Of a DNA stretch of 62,456 nucleotides, positions 50,368 to 59,964 are shown in pieces. Position numbers and translations under genes: made by a program. The notes beneath the pieces were generated by a model that worked only from the letters and a program-made list of their open reading frames with translations, was not told where the DNA came from and did no database searches. The stretch spans positions 1-62,456 of the forward strand of contig RDXV01000007.1 in the NCBI GenBank assembly GCA_004292695.1. The letters run 5' to 3'. Positions within the stretch are counted from its first letter, which is position 1, and every line of letters begins with the position of its first letter. Origin of the DNA: Nostocales cyanobacterium (GTDB lineage Bacteria; Cyanobacteriota; Cyanobacteriia; Cyanobacteriales; Nostocaceae).

Positions 50368-51858
50368 TTAATCAGATTCTTGCCAACTTTCAGGCATTTC
50401 TAGATAATCAGGAAGGAGAGTATGGCGATCGCCCATAGCATGATTTATTTGTTCACAATTCAGGTTTCTAACACCTGTTAAAGTTGCTCCCATGAGTTTA
50501 ACATTTTCCAATTCAGCACCAGATAAATTAGCACCCATGAGATTCGCACTTTTCAAATTAGCAGCTTCCAATGTTGCACCAGAAAGGTTAGCACCGACTA
50601 AATTTGCATCACTTAAATCAGCTTCATTTAAACTTGCTTCCCGCAGATTAGCAAAATAAATATCTGCTTTTTGTAATTTAGCAGCATTCAAATTAGCACC
50701 TTGGAGATTAGCACTATTAAGATTAGCACCTTGTAAATTAGCAGCAATTAAACCAGCAAAACGTAACTTAGTTTTACCTAATTTTGCTCCTTGTAAATTC
50801 ACCAGAAATAACTTAGCACCAGAGAGATCAGCAGTTTTGAGAATTACCTGTTGTAAGTTCGCTTTATACAAATTTGCAGATTGTAAATTAGCTGCACGTA
50901 AACTTGCACCAAATAAATTTCCTGATCGTAAATCCACACCATACAAATTGGCTAAATTTAGATTAGCACGACTTAAATTAGCTCCCCGTAAATTAGCTTT
51001 AAATAAATTAGCTTCATAGAGAATTGCGGAAATAAATTTCGCTCCCTCTAAATTTGCACCACTTAAATCTACTCCTCGCAAATTTGCTCCAGATAAATCT
51101 GATCCCCTTAAATCTACTCCTTGCAATTTAGCATTAGCTAAGTCTACTTTTCTAATGTCAGTATTGCGTAAATCTAACTTTTTATTATCTCTATCTTGAT
51201 GAAAATTGCGTCTACCAATCACAGTTAAAGCAGCTTGAATATCCGTTCTCAATTGAAAATATTCAAGTGGTAAACCATAATTTACCATCTGTTGGCGACG
51301 TGTTCTTTCTCGATTTTTTCCAAAATCAATGGCTGTAAAATCCTCCTGTTTTTGAACTTTTCTCTCTATTAGAATTGGGGCATTTTCTCGGACAAACGCC
51401 GTTAAAACTTGCATAATTATCCAATGTTCTTGGGGAAAATCATGAGCAATTCTTTCTAAAGAATAAATTGCCCCAATGCGAGTTTCTACTTTATCATTTC
51501 CTAACTGAGCAATGCTACCAAGAAACCTTTCTGTAATTAGTCTCTCTTGCAGAAGTTTGGTATTTTCAATATTAATTGCCAGATTTTTTTCTGCTGTAAT
51601 AGCATTTTTTTCTATGACTTGAGTTCCTTTAGCTGTATAATAAACATGAATTACTAAAGCTATAGTAAAAAGAACTATAGCCATGATAGTTAATAATTGA
51701 TGTCTATTCAATATTTGCTGTTGAAGTGCTAACTTCTCAATATTAGTAGATGCGAAGACAACCAGTATTAAAGACAGAGCAACAATGACAATGATGGTAA
51801 TTAACCATTGCAAAGTTTTATCTGTCTTTTTAGTAGATATACCAAAAAGATGCTTCAC
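50368..51858 (-). CDS. Membrane pentapeptide-repeat protein (496 aa)
   Basis: Two N-terminal membrane helices (LQWLITIIVIVALSLILVVF at about 18-37, LTIMAIVLFTIALVIHVYYT at about 50-69) precede a helical domain (about 75-215: RLITERFLGSIAQLGNDKVE, GAIYSLERIAHDFPQEHWII). From about 225 to 475 there are roughly 45 pentapeptide repeats of A(D/N)LXX type (LRGANLSRANLNLANLYGVD), forming a right-handed quadrilateral beta-helix. Many cyanobacterial members sit at membranes; their ligand is unknown. The segment before the repeats resembles that in the next gene (QHWIIMQVLTAFVRENAP compared with YHWLIMTMLSNFIRKNIN), so they form a shared-architecture pair, 176 bases apart on the same strand. Confidence 0.9.
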   Translation of the reverse strand: MKHLFGISTKKTDKTLQWLITIIVIVALSLILVVFASTNIEKLALQQQILNRHQLLTIMAIVLFTIALVIHVYYTAKGTQVIEKNAITAEKNLAINIENTKLLQERLITERFLGSIAQLGNDKVETRIGAIYSLERIAHDFPQEHWIIMQVLTAFVRENAPILIERKVQKQEDFTAIDFGKNRERTRRQQMVNYGLPLEYFQLRTDIQAALTVIGRRNFHQDRDNKKLDLRNTDIRKVDLANAKLQGVDLRGSDLSGANLRGVDLSGANLEGAKFISAILYEANLFKANLRGANLSRANLNLANLYGVDLRSGNLFGASLRAANLQSANLYKANLQQVILKTADLSGAKLFLVNLQGAKLGKTKLRFAGLIAANLQGANLNSANLQGANLNAAKLQKADIYFANLREASLNEADLSDANLVGANLSGATLEAANLKSANLMGANLSGAELENVKLMGATLTGVRNLNCEQINHAMGDRHTLLPDYLEMPESWQESD

Positions 51859-52034
51859 AATAATTAGTTATTACTGAGATGATTAAAGAAAGTAGTATAG
51901 CATCTAGTTGTAAATTTAGATATACCAATATACCAGATGCTCAAAAAAACTCACTTTTAAATCTGTAATCTATTTATCAATATCTGTTGTAACTAATATT
52001 TGTGCGCTTCTTAAAGAAAGTAAAAATTATCTAA

Positions 52035-52715
52035 CTATTGAAAAGTAACCTCTCGCAAATTCGCACCTTCCAGAATAACATCATGTAAAACCGCATTTTT
52101 CAAACTTGCTAAATATAAATTAGCACGATATAAATTAGCACCAGTTAAATTACTTCCATTCAAATTAGCTGCACTGAGAATAGCACCGGAAAGGTTAACA
52201 GAATTGAGATTAGCATTACTCAAATTAGCTGCACTGAGAATAGCACCACTCAAATTAGCACAGTTTAAATTTGCCCTTGATAAATTAGCCTTATATAAAT
52301 TTGTATGTTCTAAATTTGCTCCTTCTAAGTTTAATTCCCGTAAATCTGTACAACTTAAATCAATCTGTTCATTTTCTGGATCTTTGTTAATATTACGGTT
52401 GACAATTACTTTTACTGCTGCTTGAATAACTTGCCGATTTTCACCTGAATTATTGATATTTTTTCTGATAAAATTACTCAACATCGTCATAATTAACCAG
52501 TGATATTGCGGATTCACTTTAGCCAGGTTTTCTAAATCACTAATAGCTGCCAAACTGGTTGATAAATTATGATCATCTATATGATTATCTAACTGATTTA
52601 TCAATTTCATTACCTGATGTCCATGATAGTAACAAACTTGATTATTTTTAAATATTTCCCTTATTTCTAGTATCCAAGGAATGATTTTTATAACTAACAT
52701 ATTCATAATCGGCAA
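52035..52715 (-). CDS. Soluble pentapeptide-repeat protein (226 aa)
   Basis: The N-terminal helical module (about residues 20-105: DNHNLSTSLAAISDLENLAK, PQYHWLIMTMLSNFIRKNI) is the same type as that of the upstream-placed 496-aa protein, but the membrane helices are absent or weak (the opening MNMLVIKIIPWILEIREIF is moderately hydrophobic). About 20 pentapeptide repeats fill residues 120-226 (LEGANLEHTNLYKANLSRAN). The pair may have arisen by duplication with loss of the anchor. The gene probably precedes the larger one in a two-gene unit, with 176 bases between. No function can be given. Confidence 0.88.
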   Translation of the reverse strand: MPIMNMLVIKIIPWILEIREIFKNNQVCYYHGHQVMKLINQLDNHIDDHNLSTSLAAISDLENLAKVNPQYHWLIMTMLSNFIRKNINNSGENRQVIQAAVKVIVNRNINKDPENEQIDLSCTDLRELNLEGANLEHTNLYKANLSRANLNCANLSGAILSAANLSNANLNSVNLSGAILSAANLNGSNLTGANLYRANLYLASLKNAVLHDVILEGANLREVTFQ

Positions 52716-52837
52716 ATTATCATGATCTATAATCTATTATCTATAATCTGAGATTGCTTAAATTATTCATCACCTTTAGGGTAAAATCATGATGATATTG
52801 ATATTTAATTAATACTCATATTTAGTGGTTTTTATAG

Positions 52838-53995
52838 ATGCAGCAAAATTACCAAATAACACATAAAAAAGTAGTGCTAATTGGAGGTGGCCATAGTCAT
52901 GCTATTGCCTTAAAAAGATTTGGTGATCAGCCTTTACAGGGAGTAAACTTAACCTTAATTACTCCAGAACAATATACACCATACTCTGGGATGTTACCCG
53001 GACATATTGCCGGATTTTATAATTATGAGGAGTGTCATATTAATTTACAAACCCTCAGCCAATTTGCTCAAGCTCACTTACATCTTGAACAAGTAACAGG
53101 AATAGATTTAAAAAAACGGCAGATATTTTGTACCCATGAAAAAGTCATAGATTTTGATTTTCTCTCTATTGATATTGGTAGCACTCCAGCTAAATTATCA
53201 GTACCAGGAGCAACAGAATATACAATTGCTGTAAAACCAGTCAAGGAATTTTTAGAACATTGGTATAAATTGCAGGAAACAGTGGCTAAAAATCCCTTAA
53301 AACCATTGACTATTAGTATCGTTGGTGGTGGTGCTGGCGGTGTAGAATTAACCTTATCAATATTGGCAGGATTAAAAAAATTAGGGTGTAAAAATTTAGA
53401 GTTACATTTATGGCAGCGTACCTTAGAATTAATGCCCAATCATCACCCATCTGTCAGAAAAATTATACAAGATATTTTAATTGCTAAAGGTGTAAAATTA
53501 CATTTAGGTGAAACCGTTTCTCAAATTACACTTACACCAAATCATCAACGGGAAATTAAATCTATATCCGGCTTAAAAATTAATTCGGATCAAGTCTTTT
53601 GGGTGACACAAGCATCAGCAGCAGTATGGGTAAAAAAATTAGGAATTGATACAGATAAAAACGGTTTTATTTTAGTCAATGATTACTTGCAATCTGTTAG
53701 TCATCCCCATATTTTCGCCACTGGTGATATTGCCACAATGATCAATTATCACTTACCAAAAGCGGGGGTTTTCGCCGTTCGTCAAGGTAAACCACTATCA
53801 GAAAACTTGCGAAGAATAGTTGTTAATAAATCCCTTAAACCTTACAAACCCCAAACAGCTTATTTAAGTTTGATCGGTACAGGTGATGGACGTGCATTAG
53901 CTACTAGAGGCAATTTTACCTTACCACCCCATCAATTATTATGGTTAGGGAAAAACTGTATAGATAGGCGTTTTATGGATCAATTTCCTGACTAA
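52838..53995 (+). CDS. FAD-dependent pyridine nucleotide-disulfide oxidoreductase, SelD-N-terminus type (385 aa)
   Basis: The FAD-binding GxGxxG is in KVVLIGGGHSHAIALKRFG (residues 11-29) and the NAD(P)-binding one in ISIVGGGAGGVELTLSILAG (about 165-184). FAD contact motif: HIFATGDIATM. The sequence TPEQYTPYSGMLPGHIAGFY is the signature of the group that in many cyanobacteria is the N-terminal half of a fusion with selenide water dikinase (SelD). Here the reading frame stops at FMDQFPD, where the fused proteins continue into SelD, and nothing SelD-like follows. It is thus either the stand-alone form or a protein that lost SelD. It probably acts as an NAD(P)H dehydrogenase-like enzyme; acceptor unknown. 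Confidence 0.87.
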   Translation: MQQNYQITHKKVVLIGGGHSHAIALKRFGDQPLQGVNLTLITPEQYTPYSGMLPGHIAGFYNYEECHINLQTLSQFAQAHLHLEQVTGIDLKKRQIFCTHEKVIDFDFLSIDIGSTPAKLSVPGATEYTIAVKPVKEFLEHWYKLQETVAKNPLKPLTISIVGGGAGGVELTLSILAGLKKLGCKNLELHLWQRTLELMPNHHPSVRKIIQDILIAKGVKLHLGETVSQITLTPNHQREIKSISGLKINSDQVFWVTQASAAVWVKKLGIDTDKNGFILVNDYLQSVSHPHIFATGDIATMINYHLPKAGVFAVRQGKPLSENLRRIVVNKSLKPYKPQTAYLSLIGTGDGRALATRGNFTLPPHQLLWLGKNCIDRRFMDQFPD

Positions 53996-54085
53996 TTTTA
54001 CTAATTTTATTAATAGTCAAGTCTCAAAATTTGATACATTACAATATCAGCGAGAAAATACAGCCATCGAAATTAATAAACAACT

Positions 54086-55186
54086 ATGAAACGTAGACAA
54101 ATTATCAATACTGGGGCGATCGCCACCGCCACCGCAGCACTAACAGTAGGTTGTACAAAATCTAACAAATCATCCAGTGCAGCAGCTAGTTTACCGAGAG
54201 TCAGATGGCGCATGACAACAAGCTGGACAAAGAGTTTAGGGACTTTTCGCGGTGCAGAAACCATAGCCAACCGTGTTAAAGAAATGACAGGTGGCCGCTT
54301 CACCATCACCCCCTTTGCAGCAGGGGAAATAGTACCCGGTTTACAAGTATTAGACGCAGTACAAGCAGGAACAGTAGAATGTGGTCACACCGCCAGTTAT
54401 TATTACATTGGTAAAAATTCTGCCCTAGCTTTTGCAACATCAGTACCCTTTGGTTTAAATGGTCAACAACAAAATACCTGGCTGTATCATGGGGGTGGAA
54501 TAGAAGCAATAAATAAAATTTACGCTGATTTTAAAATCATTAACTTTCCCGCAGGTAACACAGGTACACAAATGGGAGGATGGTTCAAAAGAGAAATTAA
54601 ATCTGTTGCTGACTTAAATGGTTTAAAAATGCGAATTCCCGGTTTAGGGGGAGAAGTCATGTCCAAATTAGGGGTAAACGTGCAAGTATTACCCGGTGGA
54701 GAAATATATTTAGCATTAGATCGAGGTGCTATTGATGCAGCGGAATGGGTTGGTCCCTACGATGATGAAAAATTAGGTTTACACAAAGCCGCCCAATTTT
54801 ATTACTATCCTGGTTGGTGGGAACCTGGGGCAACTTTAGATGTGTTAGTTAATTTAGATGCTTGGAACAAATTACCTAAAGAATATCAAGCAATCTTTAA
54901 AACTGCTGCTTTTGAAGCAAATATGAATATGTTAAATGAATATGATTTCTTAAATAGTGAAGCGCTTTCTCGGTTGTTAGCTGGTGGTACAAAATTAACC
55001 GCTTACAGTCCAGAAATTATGCAAGCTGCCCAAAAAGCTACCTTGGAAATATTCGCACAAAAAGCCAGTGACAATCCCAGTTTTAAACAAATTTATGAAC
55101 AATGGCAAAAATTTAAAGCACAAATTAATACTTGGAATGGGGTAAATGAATTAACATATAACAATTTTTCCATGTCTGGTAAATAG
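54086..55186 (+). CDS. TRAP-type substrate-binding lipoprotein (DctP family, 366 aa)
   Basis: The N-terminus MKRRQIINTGAIATATAA has a twin-arginine pair, and a lipobox-like LTVGC23 suggests a Tat-exported lipoprotein. The body matches DctP/TakP periplasmic binding proteins of 2-oxoacid type: WRMTTSWTKSLGTFRGAE, ITPFAAGEIVPGLQVLDAVQ, VECGHTASYYYIGKN, GLKMRIPGLGGEVMSKLGV, DAAEWVGPYDDEKLGLHKAA, YYPGWWEPGATLDVLVN. TRAP systems need membrane subunits DctQ and DctM, which are not beside it; in cyanobacteria the binding protein is often encoded apart from them. The likely ligand is a carboxylate (2-oxoacid or glutamate-like), by analogy only. The tRNA-Arg gene follows on the other strand. Confidence 0.92.
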   Translation: MKRRQIINTGAIATATAALTVGCTKSNKSSSAAASLPRVRWRMTTSWTKSLGTFRGAETIANRVKEMTGGRFTITPFAAGEIVPGLQVLDAVQAGTVECGHTASYYYIGKNSALAFATSVPFGLNGQQQNTWLYHGGGIEAINKIYADFKIINFPAGNTGTQMGGWFKREIKSVADLNGLKMRIPGLGGEVMSKLGVNVQVLPGGEIYLALDRGAIDAAEWVGPYDDEKLGLHKAAQFYYYPGWWEPGATLDVLVNLDAWNKLPKEYQAIFKTAAFEANMNMLNEYDFLNSEALSRLLAGGTKLTAYSPEIMQAAQKATLEIFAQKASDNPSFKQIYEQWQKFKAQINTWNGVNELTYNNFSMSGK

Positions 55187-55216
55187 GAAACACTGCTACT
55201 ATTTTGATATGGTTAA

Positions 55217-55290
55217 CGGGACTGGTGCGACTTGAACGCACGGCCTGTCGCTTAGGAGGCGACCGCTCTATCCAACTGAGCTACAACCCC
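55217..55290 (-). tRNA. tRNA-Arg (anticodon CCU)
   Basis: The cloverleaf folds fully on the minus strand: acceptor GGGGTTG with CAGTCCC (two G-U pairs), D-arm with AGCTCAGTTGGATAGAGC, anticodon stem GTCGC/GCGAC around the loop CTCCTAA (anticodon CCU, reading AGG), and T-stem GTGCG/CGCAC around TTCAAGT. Discriminator base G. CCA is not encoded. Confidence 0.95.
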
Positions 55291-55326
55291 AAAAAATAAA
55301 CACATACTATAATAGCAGCAGTTTTA

Positions 55327-56545
<1,219 letters not shown>

Positions 56546-56650
56546 ACCTATGATTTATTTTTAACTAAAGTTACGAAATTATTGCGAGATATTAACTAAA
56601 TTTAACTTTAGTAAAAATGCTGCACATTAGAAAAAATTGGTGGTAGATTA

Positions 56651-56725
56651 ATGATCAAGGTACAGAAAAGATTAAAAAACAAACCAAAACGACGTAGAGC
56701 CTGTACTTCCCGCTCTAAGGTCTAA
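56651..56725 (+). CDS. Possible 24-aa basic peptide
   Basis: The frame reads MIKVQKRLKNKPKRRRACTS, then RSKV and stop, strongly Lys/Arg-rich, 10 basic residues of 24. GGTGGTAG lies about 6 bases before the ATG. It is at the start of a structured intergenic region and could be a leader peptide or chance. No family match is known to me. Confidence 0.25.
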   Translation: MIKVQKRLKNKPKRRRACTSRSKV

Positions 56726-57000
56726 GCAATCACCTAGATATTGCGGCATCCTGTTAAATGTGTTTTTGCCTTGATTTCATAACATTTAGTTATTGGAGGT
56801 TTTCAAACGCACAGCCAGAAATGCCTACCTAGTGAGAATAAAGGATGCACTGATCTGATTCGTTGATTGCTGATAGTGTCCACCTTAGTTGATTTGATTA
56901 ATTCAGATTTTCCATTTTATTGAATTATTTCCTGAGAAAGAAACCACTGTAATTTGCTGACGTGTCTCTGTCGCAAGCTACGGTGGTTTCTGTTGTTATG
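56690..57000 (+). ncRNA. Candidate structured non-coding RNA region
   Basis: Several complementary segments occur in a gap with no protein gene: TCTAAGGT with ACCTAGA (56714-56737), GCATCCT with AGGATGC (near 56747 and 56842), and a long stem AGAAACCAC-GTA with TAC-GGTGGTTTCT (56938-56992). Strand and ends are not known; 6S-like or other regulatory RNA is possible but I could not match a family. Confidence 0.3.
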
Positions 57001-57087
57001 GAAAAAATTTGTAATCATATCAAACATCGAGTATGATGCAAGCTGTCTAACATATCATTATAGTTGTTTCTATCTAGAGGGAAAAAC

Positions 57088-57390
57088 ATGAGAGTTTGGT
57101 TAGCTTGTTTCTTCGTTTTATTTGCTTTAGCAGAGTTTTTTGACTGGATCAAAGATTTATCATTACCATTACCAATATATATATTAGGCGGAGCATTTTT
57201 AGCTGTCGCTTCCAATTATGATAAAATAGTTGGCTCTTATTTTACTAATGCCAGTAATGTTACAGCAGAAATATTATCAGAAATTCCCAATTTAAACCCG
57301 TCAACTCCAGTAACTCAAATTGCCGTAAATTCAGTTACTGTAAGCAAATTAAATTCCGCAGAAGAAATTCCCCAATTACCACAGGAATAA
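57088..57390 (+). CDS. Small membrane protein (100 aa)
   Basis: The start at 57088 (MRVWLACFFVLFALAEFFDW) has AGAGGGAAAAAC as ribosome site; an ATG 24 bases upstream would add MFLSRGKN. Two hydrophobic helices (VWLACFFVLFALAEFF and LPIYILGGAFLAVASNY) are followed by a polar Ser/Thr/Asn tail of about 55 residues (ILSEIPNLNPSTPVTQIAVN) that ends PQLPQE. I do not recognise a named family. It is 99 bases before the CHASE2 kinase on the same strand and could be co-transcribed; a link is not established. Confidence 0.72.
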   Translation: MRVWLACFFVLFALAEFFDWIKDLSLPLPIYILGGAFLAVASNYDKIVGSYFTNASNVTAEILSEIPNLNPSTPVTQIAVNSVTVSKLNSAEEIPQLPQE

Positions 57391-57489
57391 ACAACAAAAT
57401 TATATACAATTAAAATTGAATAAGTGAATAACTGTAACTCAGGTTTCAGTTAACTAACACTGATTATACCAGGTTGCTACCATAGTACC

Positions 57490-59691
57490 GTGATTACTAG
57501 AATTCTAGCAAAAATCCGTGCTGTACTCATCAAAGATAAAAGCTCTCATCTCACTGTTAGAGTTGATAATTTGCTGTCCATCATTTTGGCCAGTAGTGTG
57601 GGAGTAACAGCAGGAATATGGGGAATAGGTGAATTAAAATGGTTACAATTAGGGGAATTGGGTATTTATGATCAAATGTTGCGATCGCGTCCTTTAGAAC
57701 CAATTGATCACAGAATTTTATTAGTGACTATTACCCAAAACGATCTGAACAGAGAACCTTGGCCATTATCAGATCAAACTATTAATAAATTATTAGCAAA
57801 ATTACAATCCCATCAACCTCGTGTTATCGGTTTAAATATTTATCGTTATCAACAAAAAAACCTAGCAGCTAATCTCAGTCACAAAGATCATGTTATTGCT
57901 ACCTGTCTATTAAGTAATATCGGTAGATTAGAAGTAGATCCACCTGTTAATTTTCCGATGGAAAACATAGGATTTGATGATGTAGTCACAGATAACGCTA
58001 TTGATCAAGTTATTCGTCGGGGGTTATTATTTTCTGATTTAACTAATCAAGATGTCAAATGTCAAACTCAAATTTCTTTTGCTACTTTATTAGCAATTAA
58101 TTATTTAGATAAACAAGGTATTAAAGCTAGTTTTACAGAAAATCATCAATTGAAAATTGGAAAAAAAATATTTCCTCGTTTAGATGAAAACGCTGGTAGT
58201 TATCAAGATACAGATGCAAATGGTTATCAAATTCTCTTAAATTATCGTCATCCAAATCAATCATTTACACAAGTTACTTTAACCGAAATTATTAACGACA
58301 AAGTTAACCCCCAATTGATACGAGATCGCCTAGTTATTATTGGAACTACCTCCCCTAATATTCACCCTGGTTATTATACACCTTATAGTCGTTTAGCAAA
58401 TCAACCAATTAGAACCCATAGAGTTTTTATTCATGCTCAAATAGCCAGTCAAATTATTAGCACAGTATTAGATGGGAGAACTTTAATTTATTATTGGCCA
58501 GAGTGGGCAGAATTATTATTAATTTGGATTTGTGCCTTAATTGGTAGTGTTTTAGTATGGCAATGGCGACATCCGGGAATTATAGTGATAGAAATTTTTA
58601 TTTTACTAGGTTTAGTAGGAATTGCCAGCGGTTTATATTTACAAGGAATCTGGATACCACTGTTAACACCTTCCTTATCATTAGTTGTTAGTAGTTTTGT
58701 GATTATTGGTTATACTAACTATCAAAGTCAAAAACAAAATCAAATCATTCTATCACAGGTTGAAAAACAAGAAGAAGCTATTGCCCAATTGAGCTTATTA
58801 TTAACAAACTCTACCCAATTACCATCAGATTTCAATAACTTTGAGTTTTCAGAAATATCAAATATCAAAGATACTAATTCACTATTAAATGGCAGATTTA
58901 AAATTTATCAATCTCTAGGTTTTGGAGGTTTTGGTTGTACATATTTAGCTACGGATACTCAAACAAAAGGGAATCCTCACTGTGTAGTAAAACAATTAAT
59001 GCCAGCCCGCAAAGATACAAAATTCTTACAAGTTGCTCGTAGGTTATTTAATACAGAAGCGGAAATTCTCTCCCTATTAGGGAAACATCCTCAAATCCCT
59101 GAACTATTCGCTTACTTTGAAGAAAACAACGAATTTTATTTAGTACAAGAATATATTCAAGGGCAAAATTTAAGTGAAGAATTACCACCAAATACAACAA
59201 TAAAAAATGAGAATGATGTGATCAAAATGCTGCAAGAAATTTTAGAAGTATTGGTATTTGTTCACAAGCATCAAGTTATTCATCGGGATATTAAACCATC
59301 AAATATTATGCGTTCTACAGTAGATAATCGCTTAGTGTTAATAGATTTTGGGGCAGTAAAATTAATTCAACCCAGGATAAATGAACAAACAGAAATAGCC
59401 ACAGTTGCTATTGGTACAAGAGGTTATACACCCCCAGAACAATTTGCAGGCCATCCCCGCATATCCAGTGATATTTATGCTTTAGGAATGATTGCTATAC
59501 AAGCACTAACTGGTATACTTCCTAGCGAAATTGAAGTAGATCCAGAAACAGGTAATTTACTCTGGCGACATCTCGCTAATATTAGTGATGAATTAGGAGA
59601 TATTCTTGATCAAATGACTGCTTATCATTTTGGCGATCGCTATCAATCTGCTATTGATGTTATTAAAGATTTAAAGTCAGGAAGAATTTAG
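57490..59691 (+). CDS. CHASE2-domain membrane serine/threonine protein kinase (733 aa)
   Basis: It starts with GTG at 57490 and lacks a clear ribosome site. One N-terminal helix (LLSIILASSVGVTAGIWGIG, about 28-47), then an extracytoplasmic CHASE2 sensor domain (about 50-325: MLRSRPLEPIDHRILLVTIT, RDRLVIIGTTSPNIHPGYYT). Three helices at about 335-415 (ELLLIWICALIGSVLVWQW, IIVIEIFILLGLVGIASGLYL-type, LLTPSLSLVVSSFVIIGYT). Kinase domain about 470-730 with glycine loop GFGGFGCTYLA, Lys501 (CVVKQLMP), catalytic Asp600 (VIHRDIKPSNIM), DFG Asp619 (LIDFGAVKLI) and activation segment IGTRGYTPPEQFAG. The Lys and Asp residues are intact, so it should be an active Hanks-type kinase sensing an external signal. 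Substrate unknown. Confidence 0.93.
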   Translation: MITRILAKIRAVLIKDKSSHLTVRVDNLLSIILASSVGVTAGIWGIGELKWLQLGELGIYDQMLRSRPLEPIDHRILLVTITQNDLNREPWPLSDQTINKLLAKLQSHQPRVIGLNIYRYQQKNLAANLSHKDHVIATCLLSNIGRLEVDPPVNFPMENIGFDDVVTDNAIDQVIRRGLLFSDLTNQDVKCQTQISFATLLAINYLDKQGIKASFTENHQLKIGKKIFPRLDENAGSYQDTDANGYQILLNYRHPNQSFTQVTLTEIINDKVNPQLIRDRLVIIGTTSPNIHPGYYTPYSRLANQPIRTHRVFIHAQIASQIISTVLDGRTLIYYWPEWAELLLIWICALIGSVLVWQWRHPGIIVIEIFILLGLVGIASGLYLQGIWIPLLTPSLSLVVSSFVIIGYTNYQSQKQNQIILSQVEKQEEAIAQLSLLLTNSTQLPSDFNNFEFSEISNIKDTNSLLNGRFKIYQSLGFGGFGCTYLATDTQTKGNPHCVVKQLMPARKDTKFLQVARRLFNTEAEILSLLGKHPQIPELFAYFEENNEFYLVQEYIQGQNLSEELPPNTTIKNENDVIKMLQEILEVLVFVHKHQVIHRDIKPSNIMRSTVDNRLVLIDFGAVKLIQPRINEQTEIATVAIGTRGYTPPEQFAGHPRISSDIYALGMIAIQALTGILPSEIEVDPETGNLLWRHLANISDELGDILDQMTAYHFGDRYQSAIDVIKDLKSGRI

Positions 59692-59716
59692 AATTTAGAA
59701 TTTAGAATTTAGAATG
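59687..59716. repeat. Heptamer repeat GAATTTA x~4
   Basis: It begins inside the last codons of the kinase gene (the end GRI-stop is encoded by GGAAGAATTTAGAA), another case of a repeat supplying a stop codon. Confidence 0.85.
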
Positions 59717-59784
59717 AAGAATGGGGAATTAATTAGTAAAAATCTTTTCTTCCCCTGCTTCCCCATCACCCCCTCTGACTTGAT

Positions 59785-59819
59785 GTAAATTTTTATATAA
59801 ACTTATGCATTTTTTGCAT
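59785..59819 (+). promoter_or_regulatory. Near-consensus NtcA site and palindrome upstream of amt
   Basis: GTA-N8-TAT at 59785-59798 differs by one base from the NtcA consensus GTA-N8-TAC, and a perfect palindrome ATGCA-TTTTT-TGCAT follows at 59805-59819. Cyanobacterial amt genes are commonly NtcA-controlled, so this is a reasonable candidate; the match is weak. Confidence 0.35.
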
Positions 59820-59964
59820 ATACTCCTAAAATAATCATATAACTAAATCTATAATCAAGATTATTTTTTTCTTAAATTTTGCCCAAACATGACAGTTAAG
59901 TAACTAGACAAACAGCAAGAGTATTAAGAAAAACGGAAGTTAGAGAAGTAAATTCAAGTAATCG

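Noticed and set aside
50837-51019. Lys/Leu/Ala-rich frame opposite the pentapeptide-repeat gene (also one at 52204-52425)
   Set aside because: Pentapeptide repeats create periodic open antisense frames; no ribosome site or independent evidence.
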